Shown here one piece after another: positions 37,101 through 44,169 of a stretch of 64,000 nt of DNA. Made by a program: the position numbers and the translations under genes. The notes below the pieces were generated by a model. It did not search any database. It worked only from the letters and a program-made list of their open reading frames with translations, and was not told the origin of the DNA. Source of the DNA: Spongiibacteraceae bacterium (GTDB taxonomy: Bacteria; Pseudomonadota; Gammaproteobacteria; Pseudomonadales; Dasaniaceae); NCBI GenBank assembly GCA_028280715.1, contig JANQLG010000030.1, positions 83,225-147,224 on the forward strand, written 5' to 3'. How positions within the stretch are numbered: position 1 is the stretch's first letter; every line of letters starts with the position of its first letter.

Positions 37101-37267
37101 TGTTCTCACTCGCTGCTGGCTTTGCCGGTAAATCGTTATTGTGGGGCCCCATCGCCACAGCTATCGTTAGTGGCTTATTATTTTCAACTGGGCTGGTGCT
37201 AGTGATGGTGCCTCTGATTTATTTTTTAGCCTATCGTTACAGTCATAGACTCTCATCCGAAAAATAA
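34181..37267 (+). CDS. RND-family efflux permease
   Basis: 1028 residues, 12 transmembrane helices with two large periplasmic loops. Starts at a TTG seven bases after AAGGAA (MLRNFLNNHVLANLTFALVI). The AcrB-type motif GMIVDDAVVVVEAIYYRIQ in helix 4 carries the proton-relay Asp pair. Multi-spanning C-terminal half has GIVALSGIAVNSAIVLISAA. Belongs to the hydrophobe/amphiphile efflux group; substrate cannot be told. Operon with the adaptor. Confidence 0.92.
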   Translation: MLRNFLNNHVLANLTFALVITLGIMAYNAMPRAADPEINFNWVNILTVMPGASSTEIEKRITDPIEEKISSSIKDLRFVSSTSRDNASNILVRFEGLSDAEFTERMTDLRREIQNVYTSQLPAEASDPDIREITTSSGFPTAVLALTTSSFDDDFRFYSENLKKTLERMPGIDEAQAIGLEDPELRIAFHPERLEGLGLSPADLADTVSAYFRDVSIGDIETEKGRWLVRLEGTSGSLEDIEAFPIVSANGIVELGTIADVYRTHAEGSSLTSYQGRPAIKFNIIKQSNANILELLDHLQAFIADENILITGQGYQLTLIDDQTITTREAIALMQNNAMIGLALVVLVIFLFLGSRISLLTSIGIPFTLCGTFAVIHIMGMSVNNSVLLGVLIALGMIVDDAVVVVEAIYYRIQRGTDAMTAAIEALQEVAAPVLTSVMTTMSAFLPLIFLPGILGEFMKVIPIVVSLALAISLLEAFWMLPAHVAAVNVKTSSTSRMQRFRRNFTRSIRHQYSLILISALRRPWISFGGVMANFILALLLIFSGLVTFNFFAADPFRVMYLNSELPQGSTLEQSLEVAEELHDIALSTLTEEELRASITWSGTLLTRTEPLFGDNLSQSLITFKPDQPGMRSVSEMINAIEEAVGTEYKGSRVSVFMVENGPPIGKPISAKVRGSDFDKINAAVEQLVNYMEQRPEFNNISIDFKPGSPEFRLSLDGDAIKRAGISPHTVTRSLQGFVDGELIGQYQYRGEEVDVRLLAKQNATADVEQLLRQTIADNRGQPIELGSLVNAEYGTGYQNIRHYNFQRTITIEADIDDELIDTVAANQLIDDYWKTIQLQHPSISIDYTGALDDIQESLDGIAMLFALGIGVIYMILGTQFRSYLQPLLVLTAIPLAMTGVVFGLAITGNPMSLFSMYGIVALSGIAVNSAIVLISAANNRIENGMGLLHATIFAARRRVIPVLITSFTTIAGLFSLAAGFAGKSLLWGPIATAIVSGLLFSTGLVLVMVPLIYFLAYRYSHRLSSEK

Positions 37268-37448
37268 TTTTACAAAGACGCTCTTACAAATCATACAAAC
37301 ACAAACCATATAAAGACCTGAACACATATTACCGATTATGGTACGGATAATTTATTTTTAACCCGCCAGGCATAGATATATTGCAAAAAACTATTTTAAA
37401 AACTAATGTAAAATTATCAAATGCACATTAACAGCTAACGGTAAATCA

Positions 37449-37877
37449 ATGTATTCAAAGGAACTGATAACACTCTGTAATAGTATTCTCAAACAAGGAC
37501 TTGATACCTTTTCATTAAACATGGGCATAGTTAGCCAAGTTATTAACGATCTTTATAAAATTGTAGCGGTACAACCAGTCCAACAAACCTTTTTCCCAGG
37601 TGAGACATTTCTAATACAAGACACTTACTGTCGCGAAGTGATTAATACAGGGAAAACGATGTGTATAACGGAATACGAAGGCAAACCAGGGCTAACAGCA
37701 CACCCCCTCTACCAGCAACTGCCACTTGAAGCCTATATCAGCACTCCGATTATAAAAGAAGGAAATGTCTGGGGAACGTTAAATTTCAGTTCAACATATC
37801 AAGGCCATCGGGCCTTTTCTAATGAAGATATTGTTTTGATTGAACACTATGCAAAACAAATATCTGACATTTTATAA
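37449..37877 (+). CDS. Stand-alone GAF-domain protein
   Basis: 142 residues forming one GAF domain: LDTFSLNMGIVSQVINDLY, CREVINTGKTMCITEY, the core YISTPIIKEGNVWGTLNFSS and final helix. This form is usually the sensory half of a diguanylate cyclase or histidine kinase, but no output domain follows. Convergent with the cyclophilin gene 6 bp away. Confidence 0.8.
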   Translation: MYSKELITLCNSILKQGLDTFSLNMGIVSQVINDLYKIVAVQPVQQTFFPGETFLIQDTYCREVINTGKTMCITEYEGKPGLTAHPLYQQLPLEAYISTPIIKEGNVWGTLNFSSTYQGHRAFSNEDIVLIEHYAKQISDIL

Positions 37878-37883
37878 TGTTCA

Positions 37884-38522
37884 TCACTTCGGCGATTGCC
37901 GCTTGATCGAAATAATAGTCACAGGCTCCTTGATTACTTGCCCCCGCGTGTAGGCAGATTCTGATTCATCCTTGGTTTCCACCTGATTTATTGCTTTAAC
38001 TATATCCATGCCTTTAATAACTTTGCCAAAGGCAGCAAAGCCCTGCAGATCTGAGTTACGCTGGTTGCCAAAATCCAAACCCGGCTGATCGCCTATACAG
38101 ATAAAAAATTCACTGCTGGCAGTACCGACTTTTCCTCTAGCCATGGAAATTGTGCCATCGATATGAAGTATACCCGTCTGCTCAGTAGTCTCATGAGTAA
38201 TGGGCGGGAATGGCGATGGTTGCCGCCCTCGCCCACCCTGAATCACTTCAATTTTTGGCGAGCCTTTATCATTCACCAGTGTGACTGTACGATAGAAACT
38301 TCCCCCATCGTAATGACCGCCATCAACCAATGCCAAGAAATTTTCAACTGTGATGGGTGCTTTACTGGTATAGAGCTCGATCTCAACTGCACCCAGGCGG
38401 GTTTCCATCACCACGATAGTCGTTTCATTAGCATTATCCGTTTCTGACCAAGCCTGCAATGAAAATAATTGGCCAGCTGTGACACTAATAAAAGATAACA
38501 GGTAAGTTAAATATTTTTCCAT
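37884..38522 (-). CDS. Cyclophilin-type peptidyl-prolyl isomerase, exported
   Basis: About 212 residues; signal peptide LLSFISVTAGQLFSLQAWSE. Cyclophilin core with VVMETRLGAVEIELY, APITVENFLALVDGGHYDGG and GTISMARGKVGTASSEFFIC; the catalytic-site segment reads SFYRTV. Assists proline isomerisation of periplasmic proteins. The ATG at 38520-38522 is preferred to the upstream GTG. Confidence 0.88.
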   Translation of the reverse strand: MEKYLTYLLSFISVTAGQLFSLQAWSETDNANETTIVVMETRLGAVEIELYTSKAPITVENFLALVDGGHYDGGSFYRTVTLVNDKGSPKIEVIQGGRGRQPSPFPPITHETTEQTGILHIDGTISMARGKVGTASSEFFICIGDQPGLDFGNQRNSDLQGFAAFGKVIKGMDIVKAINQVETKDESESAYTRGQVIKEPVTIISIKRQSPK

Positions 38523-38614
38523 CGTATTATGCACTCATTAGTTCTTGTAGTTAGTGATTGCTGAATGAATAATACGTTACTTGCTCTCATCAATAAAAAC
38601 AAAAGGCCACTCCA

Positions 38615-40132
38615 ATGAAAAAGCTTGTCATATTTTTAGTGCTGCACTGGATGTTAAGCGGCGCAGCGCTAGCCAAAGAGGATAATTCGGATCACAAACG
38701 TATTATTGATACTGACAGTACGGTAGTTACGCAACATAAAGTCACGATCGAAGGCAAAAGAATCAACTATCAAGCTACAGCAGGTACACAGCCAGTTTGG
38801 AATGAAAAAGGCGAACCAACCGCGACGCTCTTTTATACCTACTATCAGCGTACCGATATTAAAGATACGGCAAACCGTCCATTGATGATTTCCTTCAATG
38901 GTGGCCCAGGCTCAGGCTCTGTGTGGATGCATGTTGCCTATACCGGCCCGCGCGTGCTCAATATTGACAGCGAGGGCTACCCCATCCAACCCTATGGTGT
39001 ACAGGAAAATCCTTTTTCTATTCTAGATGTCGCCGATATTGTTTATGTCAATCCGGTAAATACCGGTTACTCGCGTATGCTGGAAGACGCTGAAGGCAAA
39101 TTGCCAACCAAAGACCAGCAGCAGAAAATGTTTTTTGGCGTCAACGCCGATATTAAATATCTTGCCGAATGGATTAACACCTTTGTTTCACGCAATGAAC
39201 GCTGGCGCAGCCCCAAGTTTTTAATTGGTGAAAGCTACGGCACAACACGCGTTTCCGGATTAGCTGCAGAACTGCAAAACGATCAATGGATGTATCTAAA
39301 CGGCGTGATATTGGTGTCACCAACGGACATCGGCATCGAGCGCAAAGGCATCGTCAAGGCAGCAAACCGCCTGCCCTACTTTGCGGCGGCAGCCTGGTAT
39401 CACAAAGTGCTACCTGCCGACTTGCAAAGCAAACCACTATTGGATGTTTTATCCGAAGTTGAGGAGTTTACGCTCAATGAGTATTTACCTGCCATGGCCT
39501 ATGGTGCTTCACTCAGTGAACAAAGACGCAATAGTATTATCACCAAGGCAGCACACTACTCAGGTCTGGAAGAACGGATTTTTCGGCAAAACAATCTCGA
39601 TGTCAGCACCTGGTTATTCTGGAAGGAACTGTTGCGCGATAAGGGTTTGACCATTGGGCGTCTCGACTCAAGGTATTTAGGTATTGATCGCGTTGAATCG
39701 GGTAGCCGCCCCGATTACTCGGCTGAATTGACCTCCTGGCTACACTCTTTTACCCCGGCCATCAATTATTATCTGCGCGAAGAACTGGGCTACAAAACGG
39801 ATATCAAATACAACATGTTTGGTCCTGTGCATCCCTGGGATAACCGCGATAACAAAGTGGGTGAAGGCCTGCGCCGTGCAATGGCAGCAAATCCCTATTT
39901 GAAGGTGATGATTCAATCCGGTTATTTTGATGGCGCTACTAATTATTTTGATGGTAAATACAATATGTGGCACATCGATCCCAGTGGCAAAATGAAGGAC
40001 CGGATTAGTTTTAAGGGCTATGAAAGCGGACACATGATGTATCTTCGCCGAGAAGATTTACAGCAATCCAATGAAGATATTCGTGAATTTATTCGTTCCG
40101 CATTGCCTGGCGATCAGCCAGCAAAATATTGA
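38615..40132 (+). CDS. S10-family serine carboxypeptidase-like protein
   Basis: 505 residues with signal peptide KLVIFLVLHWMLSGAALA. Substrate-binding ISFNGGPGSGSVWMHVAYTG, nucleophile GESYGTTR (about residue 208), acid in SGYFDGATNYF and His in KGYESGHMMYL form the full S10 triad. Bacterial S10 enzymes trim C-termini of extracellular peptides. Flanked downstream by a bidirectional terminator. Confidence 0.9.
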   Translation: MKKLVIFLVLHWMLSGAALAKEDNSDHKRIIDTDSTVVTQHKVTIEGKRINYQATAGTQPVWNEKGEPTATLFYTYYQRTDIKDTANRPLMISFNGGPGSGSVWMHVAYTGPRVLNIDSEGYPIQPYGVQENPFSILDVADIVYVNPVNTGYSRMLEDAEGKLPTKDQQQKMFFGVNADIKYLAEWINTFVSRNERWRSPKFLIGESYGTTRVSGLAAELQNDQWMYLNGVILVSPTDIGIERKGIVKAANRLPYFAAAAWYHKVLPADLQSKPLLDVLSEVEEFTLNEYLPAMAYGASLSEQRRNSIITKAAHYSGLEERIFRQNNLDVSTWLFWKELLRDKGLTIGRLDSRYLGIDRVESGSRPDYSAELTSWLHSFTPAINYYLREELGYKTDIKYNMFGPVHPWDNRDNKVGEGLRRAMAANPYLKVMIQSGYFDGATNYFDGKYNMWHIDPSGKMKDRISFKGYESGHMMYLRREDLQQSNEDIREFIRSALPGDQPAKY

Positions 40133-40149
40133 TTTTTATTGCTCCAAAT

Positions 40150-40185
40150 AATGAATGCCTTTAATTTAAAAGGCATTCATTTTAT
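40150..40185. terminator. Bidirectional terminator between convergent genes
   Basis: AATGAATGCCTTT (40150-40162) and AAAAGGCATTCATT (40168-40181) form a 12-13-bp stem with a T-rich tail on the + side. It overlaps the stop codon of the leftward gene at 40177. Confidence 0.82.
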
Positions 40186-40797
40186 TGTCATCATAAGAAA
40201 CCCGGAAAATGCCGCATTGGATGGTGATAAATTTTTATCGACCTGTTTTTTTCCTTCGTTAATCAGTTTTCGATAACCGCTGTAAAATTCCCAGGTTGGC
40301 GTCGGCTTGTACACCAAATTATCAATATCAAAATAATTAACCACACTCTTTGCAGTAGTAGGTTTTACGAAAACTTCTTTGGTCGGTTTGTAGTATGCAG
40401 GAATAATCGTTACCAAACTCCACTTGGCCAATTTAGCCATTTTCAAAAAATCCACCAATGCTTCAAACCCTGCACGTTGCTTACCATGTAACATTTCGCT
40501 GAGTGCATTCACCATAAACGCCTTTTCATCTTCATTGAGACTTTTGACAAAATCTCGAAACTTGGGCTTTTCAAACATGGAAACCATGGAAGAACGACTG
40601 ATTATTTTCACCATATTATCGGCAGTAACATGCACGTTGGAGCAGGCAGTTTTGGAAAAACATTCCTTGGCCATATCAACCATTTTATCCATGCGATGTT
40701 TTTTACCTATTTTTTCCATTTCAGGATCGGCAAAACCTTTGGGATATTGCATCAAAAAATTGGCTTGCAGTTGTTTTAATTTTTTTTGATCCAACAT
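40177..40797 (-). CDS. Conserved-type hypothetical protein
   Basis: 206 residues, mostly helical and basic, without a signal peptide or transmembrane helix. Features such as AKECFSKTACSNVHVTADNM and LSEMLHGKQRAGFEALVDFL do not match a family I know. RBS AGGGAG is near the ATG. Confidence 0.6.
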   Translation of the reverse strand: MLDQKKLKQLQANFLMQYPKGFADPEMEKIGKKHRMDKMVDMAKECFSKTACSNVHVTADNMVKIISRSSMVSMFEKPKFRDFVKSLNEDEKAFMVNALSEMLHGKQRAGFEALVDFLKMAKLAKWSLVTIIPAYYKPTKEVFVKPTTAKSVVNYFDIDNLVYKPTPTWEFYSGYRKLINEGKKQVDKNLSPSNAAFSGFLMMTIK

Positions 40798-40850
40798 ATT
40801 TTTCTCCCTATTGGCAAATAATCATGTAACAAATGATGATGCGATTTATA

Positions 40851-41498
40851 TTAACCTGGCTTTTTAGCATCAGGACCAGCAACTAACATGGCTTTAATAT
40901 AGGCAGGCCGTTGGCTAATTCGTTCCACATAGGCAACGACATTGGGCAAATCGTCAATCCTGCGAGCGCCAAAAGTGGTGGCTGTCGTCAGTCCAAACAT
41001 AATTAAAATATCGGCACAGGTAAAATCCGGCCCCGCTAGATAATCCACTTGGCCCAACCGTTGATTGAGATATTGATAGTAGGCTTCAGAACGACGTTGG
41101 TAAACTTTAACGGCAAGACTATCCACACCATCATCTTCAATCATATTGCCATCGGCTTCCAATCCCATTTTTAAGAAAAACAGGGTTTGCAGATTACTGT
41201 TAAACTGCATCCAGTATAAATAATCAGCATAGTTTGCCTGCTCGCAGGTAACACTTAATTGCCCGTTACCGTAACGCTGACTGATATATTCAACAATAGC
41301 GGGAGATTCCGCCAGCACCAGATCACCATCTTTAATCACAGGAGAGGTGGCTACTGGGTGCAATGATAAGTATTCTGGTGGAGCCAATAAATCCTCGCCA
41401 CGATCAAACCATTCCAACTGATAAGGTAATCCTAGTTCTTCCATTAACCAAACTATGCGATCAGACTGAGAAACTGCTAAATGATAAATAGTAATCAT
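40851..41498 (-). CDS. Glutathione S-transferase family protein
   Basis: 215 residues. Thioredoxin-like N-terminal domain (YHLAVSQSDRIVWLMEELGL, then SPVIKDGDLVLAESPAIVEY with the glutathione-binding ES) and a helical C-terminal domain with YLAGPDFTCADILIMFGL. Resembles bacterial beta/theta-like GSTs; Ser at position 9 is a candidate catalytic residue. Conjugates or reduces electrophiles in the cytosol. Confidence 0.9.
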   Translation of the reverse strand: MITIYHLAVSQSDRIVWLMEELGLPYQLEWFDRGEDLLAPPEYLSLHPVATSPVIKDGDLVLAESPAIVEYISQRYGNGQLSVTCEQANYADYLYWMQFNSNLQTLFFLKMGLEADGNMIEDDGVDSLAVKVYQRRSEAYYQYLNQRLGQVDYLAGPDFTCADILIMFGLTTATTFGARRIDDLPNVVAYVERISQRPAYIKAMLVAGPDAKKPG

Positions 41499-41524
41499 AT
41501 AACCTCCTATTATGTTTTTATCGG

Positions 41525-42109
41525 TTATTCGTTTTTCATACGCGCCTTCAGTTCTTTTAGGTTATCCCGGTAGTGCTCTGCATCACCATAATCGGAAAAC
41601 AGATAGTATCGATCATGCGCACCTCTTCTCCGTAAGGCATGTTTTATGGGGCACCAGTATTGCTCCGTGCGGGCAGCAACTTCTCGCACATACGCGATAA
41701 CACCATTCCCATAACTACAGTACGCACAATTGAATTTTTCAATGGCGTTCAGGTAATCCAGTTTCATGCGATCAAACATCATAAAGTGACTGCGCTTCAC
41801 CAGCGGAATGCCATAAATAGGAAAACATATCCGTTGATAAATCGTGACAAAAATATCTAATAACACAAAAGGGATAATCAACGAGTAGATAATTGGAGCT
41901 GTAAGAATAACTAACCATCGTGCTTTGCCAATGTAACGAAAAACGCCGATTTTGAAAGCAGCATGCCGCGCCCTGACTTCCTGTTCAAAAACGATACGCC
42001 CATTGGAAATGCGATAACGTAATTCACTAGCACGCTTGGTCAACTCATCCTCTAACTCATTCTCTAGCTGCATTATGCGTGTCAGGATTTTATCAACGGT
42101 TTCATTCAT
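41525..42109 (-). CDS. Membrane protein with Cys pairs, unknown function
   Basis: 194 residues: an N-terminal amphipathic helix rich in Glu, one or two hydrophobic stretches (WLVILTAPIIYSLIIPFVLL) and a C-terminal soluble part with CAYCSYGNGVIAYVREVAA and WCPIKHALRRRGAHDRY; the CxxC plus distal Cys may bind a metal. I have seen similar proteins called hypothetical in marine gammaproteobacteria; function unknown. Confidence 0.65.
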   Translation of the reverse strand: MNETVDKILTRIMQLENELEDELTKRASELRYRISNGRIVFEQEVRARHAAFKIGVFRYIGKARWLVILTAPIIYSLIIPFVLLDIFVTIYQRICFPIYGIPLVKRSHFMMFDRMKLDYLNAIEKFNCAYCSYGNGVIAYVREVAARTEQYWCPIKHALRRRGAHDRYYLFSDYGDAEHYRDNLKELKARMKNE

Positions 42110-42264
42110 CGACTTATACCTACTGGCTTACATCTAAAAATTTATAGGGCTATTTTATAGACCTAATTTATTGGTCTATGAGACATAAGATTGATAACAC
42201 AGTATCGACAGACTATACAACTCCGTCAGTCAAATTGAGTATCGAATTAATAATAAAGTACTGG

Positions 42265-42519
42265 CGCTTTATTACTGTCAGGCGAGACACTAATTCACCG
42301 CTACAAAGTTTCCGAAGCTGACCGCTTCCGTAGTGATTTTTGTTACTGCTGTGGCTAACCTATGCCATGCTACTTTAGTGAAACAGAATTTGTGGTATTA
42401 CTCGCAAGCAGCCTGGATCACGAATTGGATATAAACCTGAAGCGCGGGTTTTTTATGGCTCAAAGACTGAGTGGTCCTGCTTCGATCAATTGCCAGCGTT
42501 TGATGAGTATACCGAATGA
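42265..42519 (+). pseudogene. Decayed GFA-family (CENP-V/GFA) gene fragment, copy 1
   Basis: Reads SGETLIHRYKVSEADRFR, then SDFCYCCG-stop-PMPCYFSETE and FVVLLASSLDHELDINLK; after a shift KTEWSCFDQLPAFDEYTE with a stop at 42517. This is the C-terminal half of a glutathione-dependent formaldehyde-activating-type protein, with an in-frame TAA in place of the Ser of CGSP and one frameshift. The N-terminal zinc-binding half is absent. Confidence 0.8.
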
Positions 42520-42629
42520 CCCTCTTTATAACTTCATCCGATCTATACTTAGTAAGTGTGGCTTTTATAGATTTAATCCCTAGAAGGCAGCTATCAAATG
42601 CTAGAGCACAGCGAGGTATAGATAGCCCA

Positions 42630-44057
42630 TTAATAATATTCACCCCGAAAGGGCTCACTATGCTGATATAACGCTAAGCGTTCTTCTAGTTTCGGAATTG
42701 TCCAATCCAGTTTTTTTGCTTCGCGCGCAGCCTTTTTCTGAAAGACCAAGGCATTTTTAAAATCACCCAGTTCAGCATAAGCCGCTGCTTTAGTTTCAAA
42801 TATACGAACTTCATCATAGTAGTTGTTAGGTTTTTGTTTTAGCAATGCCAATGCTTCCTTGCCATTGCGCAATGATGAATCTGCAGAGGTCGATAACTCC
42901 CAGGATAACAACAACTTGGCCGAGTAATTATCTAACGACATCGCCGCATTACGCAGCCAACTCATTGCAGCGTTGGCCTTCTGATTAGTTGCATCTTGCT
43001 CATTGAGTGCTTTTCTCGCCATCATTTCCTGGGCGGGAGAATAACCCGCAACAGCCGCTACACTGACCCATTTATAACCGTTCACTTTGTCCACTTCGCA
43101 ACCACGCCCTTGGATCATATTACGTCCAATTACATATTGCGCATGAGGTAAACCCGCTTGTGCTGATTTCATAAACCAGTCATTGGCTGTACGGTATTGC
43201 AAGTCAATATCTTTGAGGTAGGATTCAAACTGTTTATATACATTCAATTGATGACCATATTGATATTGGGCAATGGGATCACCCTGATTCGCAGCAGCTT
43301 CCAGCTTATTGAGCTCTTTGCTCAGTCTTTTAGTTCTAACTTTGGATTTTTTACCCTTTTCTATCGAATAAGTGTAAATCATTCTACCGCCATAATCAGG
43401 CCTTCTATTATCAGATGGTTCATAAAAATTATGCTTAATTGCATCAATACTTGTTTCAGTAAAACCCTCGCTTACTGAAGATATTGTTTCTACATCCCTT
43501 ACATACCCTTCTGGCGATACTGTAAATTCCAGTATGGTAACTCCCATAAGCCCTTTACCTTGCTCCTTCAAAGGGTATTTTGGAACATATTTTTTAATCG
43601 GTTTACGCTGAGGAACACAGTCTTCATCATCTAGTGGTTTAGGGAATATATTCGCAAGAACAGCCTGTATGTTATGTATTAGGTTCAGTTCTTCAAACGC
43701 TTTATCAACTTGTTGTTTTTGCAAGTCCGTCAATTGCTTTGAAATAGAATTGATAGTCTTTGTAAATACTTCATTGTCATAACCGTCATTGGCAATTTTC
43801 ATTAATGCCAATGCTTTAACGGTATCCGCTTCACCGATTTCACCGCGGTAATGCATTACACCTAAATTAAATAACGATGCACGATCACCTATAGCCGCTA
43901 GTGCTTCAAAAGCCTGTTGAGCTTCGGCATAACGCCCCTCTTGATAAATTTCCATAGCCCCAAGAAAGTCGGCAAAACAATTTGAGCCAACTGCACTTAA
44001 TAGTACAAAGCTGGTGATGATTTTTCTGCTGAAGCGAATTAGGGTTTTAACATCCAT
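42630..44057 (-). CDS. TonB C-terminal/Sel1-repeat protein
   Basis: 475 residues with signal peptide (IITSFVLLSAVGSNCFA). Residues 35-110 look like a TPR/Sel1 pair (EGRYAEAQQAFEALAAIGDR), 150-235 are a TonB-C-like domain (GVTILEFTVSPEGYVRDVET), and 260-400 Sel1-like repeats (AQYVIGRNMIQGRGCEVDKV). It probably acts in the periplasm as a scaffold rather than as true TonB, since the N-terminal energising helix is missing. Confidence 0.82.
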   Translation of the reverse strand: MDVKTLIRFSRKIITSFVLLSAVGSNCFADFLGAMEIYQEGRYAEAQQAFEALAAIGDRASLFNLGVMHYRGEIGEADTVKALALMKIANDGYDNEVFTKTINSISKQLTDLQKQQVDKAFEELNLIHNIQAVLANIFPKPLDDEDCVPQRKPIKKYVPKYPLKEQGKGLMGVTILEFTVSPEGYVRDVETISSVSEGFTETSIDAIKHNFYEPSDNRRPDYGGRMIYTYSIEKGKKSKVRTKRLSKELNKLEAAANQGDPIAQYQYGHQLNVYKQFESYLKDIDLQYRTANDWFMKSAQAGLPHAQYVIGRNMIQGRGCEVDKVNGYKWVSVAAVAGYSPAQEMMARKALNEQDATNQKANAAMSWLRNAAMSLDNYSAKLLLSWELSTSADSSLRNGKEALALLKQKPNNYYDEVRIFETKAAAYAELGDFKNALVFQKKAAREAKKLDWTIPKLEERLALYQHSEPFRGEYY

Positions 44058-44113
44058 TACTACGATAATTCTCTCTACGACGTAAAAAATATGATAAGCA
44101 TTAAAAATAACTT

Positions 44114-44148
44114 ATAAAAAATTCAGCCGGAAAATAAATCCGACTGAA
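44114..44148 (-). terminator. Terminator of the glycoside hydrolase gene
   Basis: TTCAGCCGG (44122-44130) and CCGACTGAA (44140-44148) form a 9-bp stem with one mismatch; on the reverse strand it is followed by a T-run (A-run at 44114-44121). It lies 22 bp after the stop codon of the leftward gene. Confidence 0.85.
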
Positions 44149-44169
44149 TTTCAGATACAACAAACGGTA